From contig NZ_JAUZQD010000005.1 of assembly GCF_030709675.1 (NCBI RefSeq), positions 186,001-250,000 on the forward strand: DNA of 64,000 nucleotides. Direction: 5' to 3'. The position numbers and the translations under genes were made by a program. Below the pieces are notes generated by a model. That model ran no database searches and was not told where the DNA came from. It saw nothing but the letters and a program-made list of their open reading frames with translations. Numbering within the stretch: the first letter of the stretch is position 1; each line of letters begins with the position of its first letter. This document shows positions 26,308 to 34,947 of this stretch, piece by piece. This stretch comes from Symbioplanes lichenis (GTDB lineage: Bacteria > Actinomycetota > Actinomycetes > Mycobacteriales > Micromonosporaceae).

Positions 26308-26931
26308 GTGTCCGAGGTAAAGATCAGCGCCGAGCCCCGTACCGAGTTCGGCAAGGGTGGTGCCCGCCGCACGCGCCGGGCCGGCCTCGTGCCCGCCGTG
26401 CTCTACGGCCACGGCGAGGCCCCGCAGCACATCGCTCTGCCGGCGCGGGAGTTCGCGGCCGCGATCCGGCACGGCGGTCTCAACCAGGTGTTCACCCTCG
26501 ACGTCGCCGGTGGTTCCGCCATCCTGGCGCTGCCGAAGGCGATCCAGCGCGACCCGATCAAGGACACGTTCGAGCACGTGGACCTGCTGATCGTCAAGCG
26601 TGGCGAAAAGGTCCAGGTCGACGTCCCCGTGACGCTGACCGGCGAGGCCGCGCGCAACACGCTCGTGGTGAACGAGAGCAACACGCTCGCCGTCACCGCC
26701 GAGGCCATGCACCTGCCGGCCGAGCTCGAGGTGTCCATCGAGGGCCTCGAGGCCGGCTCGCAGGTCACCGCGGGCGACGTCACCCTGCCGCAGGGCACCG
26801 AGCTGGCCGTCGAGCCCGACTTCGTGCTCGCGATCATCTCGCAGGCGCAGACCGCCGAGCAGCTCGAGGGCGGCGAGGCCGGCGAGGGTGAGGCCACCGA
26901 GGCCGAGGCCACCGAGGAATCCGCCAGCTGA
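26308..26931 (+). CDS. rplY: 50S ribosomal protein L25 / general stress protein Ctc
   Basis: 207 residues, the long CTC form. The N-terminal L25 domain (VKISAEPRTEFGKGGARRTRRAGLVPAVLYGHGE, about 4-36) binds 5S rRNA. A C-terminal TL5-type beta domain follows (VDVPVTLTGEA...VSIEGLEAGSQVTAGDVTLP), and the protein ends in an acidic Glu/Ala tail. GTG start after GGAG. Followed 62 nt later by a strong hairpin, then pth; the rplY-pth pair is conserved in actinobacteria. Confidence 0.95.
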   Translation: MSEVKISAEPRTEFGKGGARRTRRAGLVPAVLYGHGEAPQHIALPAREFAAAIRHGGLNQVFTLDVAGGSAILALPKAIQRDPIKDTFEHVDLLIVKRGEKVQVDVPVTLTGEAARNTLVVNESNTLAVTAEAMHLPAELEVSIEGLEAGSQVTAGDVTLPQGTELAVEPDFVLAIISQAQTAEQLEGGEAGEGEATEAEATEESAS

Positions 26932-26993
26932 TCTGAGCCCCACCAGGCACAGAAAGGCCGGCCTGAGCCCCCGGGCTGCCGGAAGATCACGAC

Positions 26994-27021
26994 AGGGAAA
27001 GTGCCACGCGGCACTTTCCCT
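26994..27021 (+). terminator. Strong hairpin between rplY and pth
   Basis: A perfect 12-bp stem AGGGAAAGTGCC/GGCACTTTCCCT with loop ACGC, followed by GTTTCC. Likely a terminator or attenuator; it lies 26 nt before the pth start. Confidence 0.75.
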
Positions 27022-27047
27022 GTTTCCGTATGAGGAGAGAGCAGGTC

Positions 27048-27635
27048 ATGACCGACGACGCGCCGTGGCTGGTGGCCGGGCTGGGCAATCCGGGCCGGGA
27101 GTACGCGGGCAACCGGCACAACGTCGGCTTCATGGTGGCCGACCTGCTGGCGAGCCGGGTCAGCGGCAAGTTCGGCCGGCACAAGCGGGCCGTCGCCGAG
27201 GTGGCCGAGGGCCGGCTCGGGTTCGGCGGCCCCAAGCTGATCCTCGTGAAGCCGCTCACCTACATGAACCTGTCCGGCGCCCCCGTGTCGGCGCTGGCGC
27301 AGTTCTTCAAGGTGCCGCTGGAGCACATCATCGCCGTGCACGACGAGCTCGACGTGCCGTACGGGCAGGTGCGCGCGAAGCGTGGCGGCGGTGAGGGTGG
27401 TCACAACGGGCTGCGGTCGATGTCGAAGTCGCTCGGCAGCAAGGACTACGCCCGGGTGCGGGTCGGCATCGGGCGGCCGCCGGGCCGGCAGGACGCGGCC
27501 GACTTCGTGCTGGCCGACTTCTCCTCGACCGAGCGCAAGGAGCTGGACTTTCTCGTGGATCGGGCGGCCGACGTGACGGAGGCCGTGATCCTCGAGGGCG
27601 TCGAGTGGGCGCAGAACAAATACCACGGAACGTGA
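27048..27635 (+). CDS. pth: Peptidyl-tRNA hydrolase
   Basis: 195 residues. [22 protein letters not shown] (about 10-31) includes the catalytic Asn and His. [27 protein letters not shown] near 96-122 holds the catalytic Asp and substrate-binding loop, and VRVGIGRPP follows. It releases tRNA from peptidyl-tRNA lost from ribosomes. The ATG at 27048 is preferred over the ATG at 27030 because AGGAGAG lies 8 nt before it and only inside the longer reading. Confidence 0.96.
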   Translation: MTDDAPWLVAGLGNPGREYAGNRHNVGFMVADLLASRVSGKFGRHKRAVAEVAEGRLGFGGPKLILVKPLTYMNLSGAPVSALAQFFKVPLEHIIAVHDELDVPYGQVRAKRGGGEGGHNGLRSMSKSLGSKDYARVRVGIGRPPGRQDAADFVLADFSSTERKELDFLVDRAADVTEAVILEGVEWAQNKYHGT

Positions 27636-27772
27636 CGAATCACCCGCGGAACGAATAGATTAATTCGCCCGTTTTGCCCTTCTGCACTCCCGTGTCGCCG
27701 CACTTGGTTGGCGCGTTGGTCACATAGCGCCCGGATGGTGCGTGATCATCGGCGGCGCAGGGGAGGTGCGAG

Positions 27773-29524
27773 ATGACGGAGGGGCGGGAGACCGCGCTCG
27801 ACGAGCCGACCGTGACGCTGCCGACTGTGCAGAAGCGCACGGCGGATCGCGGGCAGGACGTTCCGGAGACCCACGGCCCGGCGAACCATCCGCCGGCGAA
27901 CCACCGGCCGCACCGGTCGGTGCCGCACCGGGACCGGGCGCGCAACAACAAGATCCCGGCGTCCCGCGAGGCGGCCGACCCCAACGCGGCGCCCCGGACC
28001 TCGGAGGTCGAGCGGACCCGCAACCGGGCGGTCGACCGGCACTGGTCCGAGCGGCAGAACCGGTCGATGGCGGCCCGCCCGGCCACCCGGCCGTTCGTGC
28101 GGGTGCGGGGCAAGCACGCGGCGATGTCCCGCCGGCAGCGGTGGGAGCGCCGGTACGTGCGCTCGCTGGTGCTCAGTGACCTGCTGGCCGGAGTGGCGGC
28201 CGGCGCGATGACGTTCGCCGTACGCTTCGGCGACGAGGTGACCGCGTACAACCGGGGGTATCTCCTGCTCTCGGCGCTGCTGCCGGTCGCGCTGCTCGCG
28301 GTGCTGATCGGCAGCCGGGCGTACGAGCGCCGCTTCCTCTTCGTCGGCACGGACGAGTACCAGCGGGTGATCCGGGGCGGCGTGGGCCTGATCGCGGGCG
28401 CGGCCGTTGTCTCGTACGCCCTCGAACTGGACCTGGCCCGCTCCTATGTCCTCGCGGCGCTACCCACGGCCGTCGTTTCGGCGGTCGTGTTCCGGTTCGC
28501 CCTGCGCAAGCATCTGCACCTGGAACGGGAACGGGGCGCCAGCCTCCGCCGCGTCCTCGTGGTCGGCCACGAACTGTCCGTCATCGGCATCACGCGTCAG
28601 CTCCGGCGTGAGCGTTATCACGGTCTGGAGGTCGTGGGCGCATGTCTGCCGCCGCGGCACGACGGCGTGGTGGACCTTCCCGTGTACGGGACGTTCGACG
28701 ACGTGGCCGACGCGGTGGACGCCGCCGACGCGGACACCGTGGTGGTGCTGAGCTGTCCGGAGCTGGACGGCGTGGCGCTGCGCCGGCTGGCCTGGCGGCT
28801 GGAGCGCGACGAGGTCGATCTCATCGTGGCGAGCACGCTGATCGACGTCGCCGGTGCCCGCACCACGATCCGGCCCTTCGACGGCCTGCCGATGCTGCAC
28901 GTCGAGCACCCGCGGCTGCACGGCGGCGCCCGGATGATCAAGGATCTGGTCGACCGGCTCGGGGCCCTGGCATTGCTCGTGCTCTTCGGCCCTGTCCTGT
29001 TAACCGTCGCACTCTGTGTGATGCTCACCTCCCGGGGCCCGGTACTCTTTCGGCAGGTTCGGGTCGGGCGGGACGGCAGTGAGTTCCGCATCTTCAAGTT
29101 CCGCAGCATGTACGTGGACGCCGAGGCGCGGCTCGCCGAGCTCCGGCACCTCAACGAGCACGACGGCGTGCTCTTCAAGATCCGTGACGACCCGCGTGTG
29201 ACCCCGGTCGGCCGGTGGCTGCGCCGGTTCTCGCTGGACGAGCTGCCGCAGCTGCTCAATGTCGTGCTGGGCCAGATGTCGCTGGTCGGCCCGCGGCCGC
29301 CGTTGCCCGCGGAGGTCGCCGCCTATGCCGACGACGTGCGGCGCCGGCTGGCGGTCAAACCGGGCATGACGGGCCTGTGGCAGGTGTCGGGACGATCGGA
29401 CCTGTCGTGGGAGGAAGCGGTCCGGCTGGACCTGCGCTATGTGGAGAACTGGTCGCTCAGTTTGGATCTGGTGATCCTTTTGCGGACGATGACCGCGGTG
29501 GTCCGGTCCTCCGGGGCGTACTAG
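27773..29524 (+). CDS. Exopolysaccharide polyprenyl glycosylphosphotransferase
   Basis: 583 residues. The first ~120 are hydrophilic and disordered. Four membrane helices (about 130-235) and a CoA-binding-like Rossmann region (RVLVVGHELSVIGITRQL) follow. After a further helix comes the bacterial sugar transferase domain: RLGALALLVLFGPVLL, GPVLFRQVRVGRDGSEFRIFKFRSMYVDAE, DELPQLLNVVLGQMSLVGPRPP and KPGMTGLWQVSGRSDLSWEEAV, matching WbaP/CpsE. It loads a sugar-1-phosphate onto undecaprenyl phosphate to start a surface polysaccharide. ATG preceded by GGGGAGGTG. Same direction as cysQ-cysD-cysN; no other polysaccharide genes are next to it, so the cluster it initiates is elsewhere. Confidence 0.92.
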   Translation: MTEGRETALDEPTVTLPTVQKRTADRGQDVPETHGPANHPPANHRPHRSVPHRDRARNNKIPASREAADPNAAPRTSEVERTRNRAVDRHWSERQNRSMAARPATRPFVRVRGKHAAMSRRQRWERRYVRSLVLSDLLAGVAAGAMTFAVRFGDEVTAYNRGYLLLSALLPVALLAVLIGSRAYERRFLFVGTDEYQRVIRGGVGLIAGAAVVSYALELDLARSYVLAALPTAVVSAVVFRFALRKHLHLERERGASLRRVLVVGHELSVIGITRQLRRERYHGLEVVGACLPPRHDGVVDLPVYGTFDDVADAVDAADADTVVVLSCPELDGVALRRLAWRLERDEVDLIVASTLIDVAGARTTIRPFDGLPMLHVEHPRLHGGARMIKDLVDRLGALALLVLFGPVLLTVALCVMLTSRGPVLFRQVRVGRDGSEFRIFKFRSMYVDAEARLAELRHLNEHDGVLFKIRDDPRVTPVGRWLRRFSLDELPQLLNVVLGQMSLVGPRPPLPAEVAAYADDVRRRLAVKPGMTGLWQVSGRSDLSWEEAVRLDLRYVENWSLSLDLVILLRTMTAVVRSSGAY

Positions 29525-29546
29525 GCATGAGAGGCGAGGCGAGACG

Positions 29547-30428
29547 ATGAGCGAGCGGACAGGGACGTCGGCGCGCATAGCGGGGCAGCGTGAGCCCGAG
29601 TCCGGTGGCACGCCGCCGGTCAACGACTCGGCCTTCGCCCGCTGGCTGGCCGACCGGGCCGGTCAGGTGCTGCTGCAGGTCCGCGCGGAGCTGGGCCACG
29701 CGGACGGCAAGGCGCTGAAGACGGCCGGCGACAAGGCGGCCCACGACCTGCTCCGGGCTGAGCTCGCCCGCTGGCGCCCCGCCGACGCCGTGCTGTCGGA
29801 GGAGGACGACCAGTCCCGCCTCGCGTGGGCCGACGGCCAGGATGTCGTACGCCCCGACCGGCTCGACGCCTCGCGCGTCTGGATCGTCGACCCGCTCGAC
29901 GGCACCCGCGAGTTCTCCGAGGAGGGCCGGGCCGACTGGGCCGTGCACGTGGCGCTCTGGACGGCGGAGTGCGGGAGTGCGAGCTGTCTCGCCGCGGGCG
30001 CCGTGGCGATGCCCGCCCAGCACCGCACGCTCGCCACCGACCACCCGCCGGCCTATCCGCCGCTGCCGCTGGCCGCCGCGACCGGGGGACCGATCCGCAT
30101 CGCCGCCAGCCGCACCCGCCCGCCCGCCTTCGTGACCGCGCTGGCCGAGGAGCTCGGCGCCGAGCTGGTCCCCATGGGATCGGCCGGGGTCAAGATCGCC
30201 GCGGTGGTCAGCGGGGAGGCGGACGCCTACATCCACGCCGGCGGCCAGTACGAGTGGGACAGCGCCGCCCCGGTCGCTGTGGCGCTCGCCACAGGGCTGC
30301 ACGCTTCCCGGATCGACGGCAGCGCACTGGAATACAACCAGGCCGACCCGAAGCTGCCCGACCTGGTGGTCTGCCGTAAGGATCTCGCTCCTCGGTTGCT
30401 CGCAGCGCTGCAGCGCCACCTCCCGTAA
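29547..30428 (+). CDS. cysQ: 3'(2'),5'-bisphosphate nucleotidase (inositol monophosphatase superfamily)
   Basis: 293 residues. The metal site is complete: LSEEDD near 91, IVDPLDGTREF near 113 and the C-terminal AGGQYEWDSAAPVA near 231. CysQ hydrolyses PAP or PAPS to AMP or APS and limits PAP build-up in sulfate assimilation. The first ~25 residues are a polar extension. It begins 22 nt after the glycosylphosphotransferase and 37 nt before cysD, so probably one transcript. ATG preceded by GAGGCGAGG. Confidence 0.9.
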   Translation: MSERTGTSARIAGQREPESGGTPPVNDSAFARWLADRAGQVLLQVRAELGHADGKALKTAGDKAAHDLLRAELARWRPADAVLSEEDDQSRLAWADGQDVVRPDRLDASRVWIVDPLDGTREFSEEGRADWAVHVALWTAECGSASCLAAGAVAMPAQHRTLATDHPPAYPPLPLAAATGGPIRIAASRTRPPAFVTALAEELGAELVPMGSAGVKIAAVVSGEADAYIHAGGQYEWDSAAPVAVALATGLHASRIDGSALEYNQADPKLPDLVVCRKDLAPRLLAALQRHLP

Positions 30429-30465
30429 CCTGAGCTGCCACGGAAATCGAAAGGCTGGGGAACCT

Positions 30466-31377
30466 GTGAGCCAGGCGAAGCCCTATCGCGTCTCCCATCT
30501 CGACGCTCTCGAGGCTGAGAGCATCTTCGTGATGCGCGAGGTCATGGCCGAGTTCGAGCGGCCGGTGCTGCTCTTCTCCGGCGGCAAGGACTCGATCGTC
30601 ATGCTGCGGCTGGCGGAGAAGGCCTTCTCGCCGGCGCGCATCCCGTTCCCGGTCATGCACGTGGACACCGGGCACAACTTCCCCGAGGTCCTCGACTACC
30701 GGGACGCGCGGGTCGCCCAGCTCGGCCTCAACCTGGTGATCGCCAGCGTGCAGGAGGCGATCGACTCCGGCACGGTGCGTGAGCTGCCCGACGGCACGCG
30801 CAACCGGATCCAGACCCCGGTGCTGCTCGCGGCGGTGGAGAAATACCGCTTCGACGCGCTCTTCGGCGGCGCCCGGCGCGACGAGGAGAAGGCCCGGGCC
30901 AAGGAGCGGATGTTCAGCTTCCGCGACGAGTTCGGCCAGTGGGACCCCAAGAACCAGCGCCCCGAGCTGTGGTCGCTCTACAACGGGCGGCACCACCCCG
31001 GCGAGTCGATCCGGGTCTTCCCGCTCTCCAACTGGACCGAGCTGGACGTCTGGCACTACATCGCCAAGGAGCGCATCGAGCTCCCCAGCATCTATTACGC
31101 CCACGACCGCGACGTCGTGGAGCGCAACGGCATGTTCTACGCGGTCAACGAGTTCATCGTGCCGCGTGACGGCGAGACCGTGGAGACCCGCCGCGTGCGC
31201 TACCGCACGGTCGGCGACGCCTCCCAGACGGCCGCCGTGCTCTCCGACGCGGACACCGTCGAGAAGGTCATCGACGAGGTGGCCGCGACCCGGATCACCG
31301 AGCGCGGCGCGACCCGGGGCGACGACAAGGTCAGCGAGGCCGCCATGGAAGACCGCAAGCGGGAAGGTTACTTCTGA
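30466..31377 (+). CDS. cysD: Sulfate adenylyltransferase subunit 2
   Basis: 303 residues. PP-loop ATPase motif LLFSGGKDSIVMLRLAEKAF near 42-61, HVDTGHNFPEVLDYRD, FGGARRDEEKARAKER, and the C-terminal YRTVGDASQTAAV and REGYF ending are CysD signatures. With CysN it makes adenosine 5'-phosphosulfate from ATP and sulfate. The GTG start follows GGGGAAC-type purine-rich sequence. TGATG joins it to cysN. Confidence 0.97.
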   Translation: MSQAKPYRVSHLDALEAESIFVMREVMAEFERPVLLFSGGKDSIVMLRLAEKAFSPARIPFPVMHVDTGHNFPEVLDYRDARVAQLGLNLVIASVQEAIDSGTVRELPDGTRNRIQTPVLLAAVEKYRFDALFGGARRDEEKARAKERMFSFRDEFGQWDPKNQRPELWSLYNGRHHPGESIRVFPLSNWTELDVWHYIAKERIELPSIYYAHDRDVVERNGMFYAVNEFIVPRDGETVETRRVRYRTVGDASQTAAVLSDADTVEKVIDEVAATRITERGATRGDDKVSEAAMEDRKREGYF

Positions 31378-32675
31378 TGAGCCAGTCAGTGCTGGAGCCC
31401 GAGGCCGCGGCGGCCCGCAACATGGACATCCTGCGGTTCGCCACCGCGGGCAGCGTCGACGACGGCAAGTCGACCTTGATCGGCCGGCTGCTCTACGACA
31501 CCAAGACGATCTTCGCCGACCAGCTCGAGGCGGTCGAGGCCGCGAGCGCCTCGCGCGGCGACGAATACACCAACCTCGCGCTGCTCACCGACGGCCTGCG
31601 GGCCGAGCGGGAGCAGGGCATCACCATCGACGTGGCCTACCGCTACTTCGCGACGCCGCGGCGCAAGTTCATCATCGCCGACACCCCGGGGCACATCCAG
31701 TACACCCGGAACATGGTCACCGGCGCCTCCACCGCCGACCTGGCGCTGATCCTGGTCGACGCGCGCAAGGGCCTGGTCGAGCAGTCCCGCCGCCACGCGT
31801 TCCTCACCAGCCTGCTGCGCGTGCCGCACCTGGTGCTGTGCATCAACAAGATGGACCTCGTGGGCTGGGACAAGGAGGTGTACGACCGGATCGCCGACGA
31901 GTTCACCTCGTTCGCGGCGAAGCTGGACATCACCGACCTGACGATCATCCCGATCTCCGCGCTCGAGGGCGACAACATCGCCTCTCGCTCCGAGAAGAGC
32001 CCCTGGTACGAGGGCCCGTCGCTGCTGCACCACCTGGAGCACGTGCACATCGCCTCCGACCGCAACCTGGTCGACGTGCGTTTCCCGGTGCAATACGTGA
32101 TCCGGCCGCAGTCCACCACGGTCACCGACTACCGGGGCTACGCGGGTCAGGTCGCCTCCGGCGTGCTCAAGCCCGGCGACGACGTGCTCGTGCTGCCTTC
32201 GGGCATGACCAGCAAGATCGCGGCGATCGACACCGCGGACGGGCCGGTCGACGAGGCCTTCCCGCCCATGTCGGTGACCGTCCGGCTGACCGACGAGATC
32301 GACATCTCGCGCGGCGACATGATCTGCCGGCCGCACAATGCCCCGGCGGTCGCGCAGGACATCGAGGCGATGGTCTGCTGGATGGACGAGACCGCCCCGT
32401 TGCGCGTCGGCGGCAAGTACACGATCAAGCACACCACTCGCACGGCCCGCACGGTCGTCCGCGGCCTGCAGTACAAGCTGGACGTCAACACGCTGCACCG
32501 CGACGAGGACGCGCCCGAGCTCAAGCTCAACGAGATCGGCCGGGTCCGGCTGCGCACGACGGTGCCGCTGCTCGCCGACGAATACCGGCGCAACCGCACG
32601 ACCGGCGGCTTCATCCTGATCGACGAGGCCACCAACCGTACGGTCGGGGCCGGCATGATCATCGAGGCCGCCTGA
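31377..32675 (+). CDS. cysN: Sulfate adenylyltransferase subunit 1 (GTPase)
   Basis: 432 residues, EF-Tu-like. G1 GSVDDGKST near 25, G3 DTPGH, G4 NKMD and the switch region EREQGITIDVAYRYF are intact, followed by the two beta-barrel domains. It couples GTP hydrolysis to APS formation by CysD. The protein ends at the CysN boundary: there is no fused APS kinase (CysC) as in mycobacterial CysNC, and no separate cysC in the window. The start codon shares one base with the cysD stop. Confidence 0.97.
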   Translation: MSQSVLEPEAAAARNMDILRFATAGSVDDGKSTLIGRLLYDTKTIFADQLEAVEAASASRGDEYTNLALLTDGLRAEREQGITIDVAYRYFATPRRKFIIADTPGHIQYTRNMVTGASTADLALILVDARKGLVEQSRRHAFLTSLLRVPHLVLCINKMDLVGWDKEVYDRIADEFTSFAAKLDITDLTIIPISALEGDNIASRSEKSPWYEGPSLLHHLEHVHIASDRNLVDVRFPVQYVIRPQSTTVTDYRGYAGQVASGVLKPGDDVLVLPSGMTSKIAAIDTADGPVDEAFPPMSVTVRLTDEIDISRGDMICRPHNAPAVAQDIEAMVCWMDETAPLRVGGKYTIKHTTRTARTVVRGLQYKLDVNTLHRDEDAPELKLNEIGRVRLRTTVPLLADEYRRNRTTGGFILIDEATNRTVGAGMIIEAA

Positions 32676-32691
32676 CCCTTCCGCGTCGCCC

Positions 32692-32724
32692 GGCGCCCGT
32701 CCCGCTCGTCGCGGGGCGGGCGCC
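32692..32724 (+). terminator. Terminator-like hairpin after cysN
   Basis: GGCGCCCGTCCCGC/GCGGGGCGGGCGCC arms (one G-T wobble) around loop TCGTC, without a T-run. Confidence 0.6.
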
Positions 32725-32788
32725 GTCGTGTCCGGACATAGCGGGCATCGGCTGGTGTCGATCACCTGGGGTGTAGCAGGCTCGGGAC

Positions 32789-34582
32789 ATGCGACGGTTC
32801 CCGGTTGTGGTCATCGCGATGCTCGTGCTGCTCACCCCGGCTGCGGCGAACGCTGCGACCCTCCCTCCGCGTGGAGAGAGCGCCGCGCCGCAGGGTGAGG
32901 AGACTGAGCCGCGCGAGGAGGGCGCCGCGCTGCGTGGAACGGGTGGCGTGGGGCCGGCGGGGGCGGGGCACAACCCGGTGTCGGCGAGCTTCGCGGACAC
33001 GTTCGCCGACCCGATGGTCGTGCGCGGCGGCGACGGCTGGTTCTATGCCTACGGGACCACCGATCCGCTACGGGAGGGCGAGCGCACCCCGCACCGCATC
33101 CCGATCGCCCGCTCGAAGAACCTGACGACCTGGGCGTACGCGGGGGATGCCTTCACCCCGGACCAGCGGCCCTCTTACGCCGCCGCCACCGCGTCCTACT
33201 GGGCGCCGGACGTGCGCCGGATCGGTGGCCGCTGGGTCATGTACGTCACCGTCACCGAGACGACCACCGCCCCCGGCGCCTCGGCCATCGGGGCGGCGAC
33301 CGCGCCCACCCCGGCCGGTCCGTGGACCTTCGTGGACGAGCCGGTCGTCGCGCCCCGGCCCAGCGGCGACGGCGGCTGGTGGTGGACCTTCGACCCGGCG
33401 CAGGTGACCACTCCGGACGGACGCCGGTTTCTCTACTACGGCAGCTACTTCGGCGGTGTCTGGACCAGCGAGCTCACCGCGGACGGCCTGCACCTCACCG
33501 GTACGCCCACCCGCGTCGCGATCGACAACAAGTTCGAGGGCTCATTCGTCGTCCGGCGCGCCGGCTGGTACTACCTGTTCGCCTCGTCGGCCAACTGCTG
33601 CGCCGGGCCCACCACGGGCTACTCGGTGTCCGTGGGGCGGTCGCGTGACCCGCGTGGCCCGTTCGCGGACAAGCTCGGCCGCCCGTTGAACACCTCCCGC
33701 GCCGGCGGCACCCCGGTCGTCGCGCCGAACGGCAACCGCTGGGTCGGCACCGGGCACAACGCGGTGATCAGTGACGGACACCGGGATTGGTTCGTCTATC
33801 ACGCCATCGACCGCGGGGACCCGTACCTGGACGAGCCGTTCGGGATCAACGAGCGGCCCATGCTGATCGACCGGCTGGACTGGATCGGGGGCTGGCCGAC
33901 CGTACGGGGCGGTGCCGGGGCTTCCGACGGCCGTGACTCGGGAAGCGCCCACGAGCCGCGCCCCGGCCGCCCCCTGCCCGCCTGGTCCGACGAATTCTCG
34001 AGCCGGTTGAGGGGCTGGAGCTTCGTCCGCCCGGATCCCGCGGTCGGGATTGCCGGAGGGCAGCTGCGGTGGCCCGTGCAGGATGCCGACCTGACCGGTG
34101 ACTCGAACGACGCCGGGGTGCTGCTCCGGTCAGCGCCGCCCGGCGACTGGCTCGCCGAGACCAGGCTCACGCTGCCATTGGGCGAGGACAGCGTCCGCAA
34201 CTATCAGCAGGCGGGCCTGATCGCCTATGCCGGCGACGATCTCTTCGCCCGGCTGTCCGCGGTCGCGATCGGGAACACGCGGCAGGTCGAATTCGGTCAC
34301 GAGATCCCCTATGCGGGCACGACCTCGTACGGCGGCACGATCGCCGGCCCGCCGGGCCTGACCACCACGTGGCTGCGCCTGGCCCACCGGGTCGATCCGC
34401 GCAACGGCGAGCACGAGTACCGCGCCGGGGTGAGCCGCGACGGCCGCACCTGGACGTGGGGCGGCGTGTGGACGCTGCCGGCGGGCCCGCAGCCGCGCAT
34501 CGGGCTCGTGGCGCACGGCGGCGCCACTCCGCCCGTCACGGCTTCCTTCGACTACCTGCGGTTCAGCGGTCTCGCTCGGTAG
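32789..34582 (+). CDS. Secreted family 43-type glycoside hydrolase with C-terminal concanavalin-like domain
   Basis: 597 residues with a signal peptide cleaved near ANA (about 23). An acidic, low-complexity stretch leads to a five-bladed propeller: ADPMVV (catalytic base Asp at about 74), SYWAPDV (pKa-modulating Asp about 141) and NKFEGSFVVRR (acid Glu about 250), plus WWWTFDPAQV and GTGHNAVISD. This is the GH43 arrangement (arabinosidases, xylosidases). Residues about 395-597 form a jelly-roll domain (WSDEFSSRLRGWSFVRPDP, AGVLLRSAP, YQQAGLIAYAGDD) as in GH43 C2 modules. The substrate is probably arabinan or xylan, not resolved. Its stop overlaps the convergent small gene by 20 bp. Confidence 0.85.
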   Translation: MRRFPVVVIAMLVLLTPAAANAATLPPRGESAAPQGEETEPREEGAALRGTGGVGPAGAGHNPVSASFADTFADPMVVRGGDGWFYAYGTTDPLREGERTPHRIPIARSKNLTTWAYAGDAFTPDQRPSYAAATASYWAPDVRRIGGRWVMYVTVTETTTAPGASAIGAATAPTPAGPWTFVDEPVVAPRPSGDGGWWWTFDPAQVTTPDGRRFLYYGSYFGGVWTSELTADGLHLTGTPTRVAIDNKFEGSFVVRRAGWYYLFASSANCCAGPTTGYSVSVGRSRDPRGPFADKLGRPLNTSRAGGTPVVAPNGNRWVGTGHNAVISDGHRDWFVYHAIDRGDPYLDEPFGINERPMLIDRLDWIGGWPTVRGGAGASDGRDSGSAHEPRPGRPLPAWSDEFSSRLRGWSFVRPDPAVGIAGGQLRWPVQDADLTGDSNDAGVLLRSAPPGDWLAETRLTLPLGEDSVRNYQQAGLIAYAGDDLFARLSAVAIGNTRQVEFGHEIPYAGTTSYGGTIAGPPGLTTTWLRLAHRVDPRNGEHEYRAGVSRDGRTWTWGGVWTLPAGPQPRIGLVAHGGATPPVTASFDYLRFSGLAR

Positions 34583-34757
34583 CTTCCTCGATCGCCTCGG
34601 AGACCGACCCGGTGATGTCCCCGGCGGGCACGGCGATGCTCTCGGCCTCGTCGTGCAGCTGCTTGTTGTGGTCCCGGGTCGGCTGCGGCTCGGGCGCGGT
34701 GCCGTCGCCCGCGAAGCCGAACTCGTTGGGCTGGTTCTCTTCCCGCTGATCAGTCAT
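34563..34757 (-). CDS. Small acidic hydrophilic protein
   Basis: 64 residues, MTDQREENQPNEF..., rich in Glu, Asp, Gln and Asn, without membrane helices or Cys. Unrecognised. GC-rich third positions continue through it, and it starts with an ATG 6 nt after TATGCG, a leaderless-like layout. It lies downstream of galK on the same strand and overlaps the end of the GH43 gene on the other strand. Confidence 0.55.
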   Translation of the reverse strand: MTDQREENQPNEFGFAGDGTAPEPQPTRDHNKQLHDEAESIAVPAGDITGSVSEAIEEATERDR

Positions 34758-34815
34758 GACCGTCGCATACCCACGCCCAGCCCCCGCTATGCGACGCCGC
34801 CATCCGCCACCCGTG

Positions 34816-34880
34816 AAAGCGCCGGCCCGCACAAAGCGCCGAAAGCGCCGCCACGCGCGAAGCGCCGAAAGCGCCGGGCC
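34816..34880. repeat. Cluster of AAAGCGCCG direct repeats
   Basis: AAAGCGCCG or AAGCGCCG occurs five times at irregular spacing, all in one orientation, in the gap between galK and the small acidic protein. Confidence 0.7.
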
Positions 34881-34903
34881 GTACAAAAGGATGGCGAAAG
34901 GCA

Positions 34904-34936
34904 GCGGCCGGCACCCTCGGAGAGAATGCCGGCCGC
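34904..34936 (-). terminator. Terminator-like hairpin after galK
   Basis: GCGGCCGGCA/TGCCGGCCGC, a perfect 10-bp stem with a 13-nt loop, 12 nt past the galK stop. Confidence 0.6.
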
Positions 34937-34947
34937 GGGGAAAGAAC

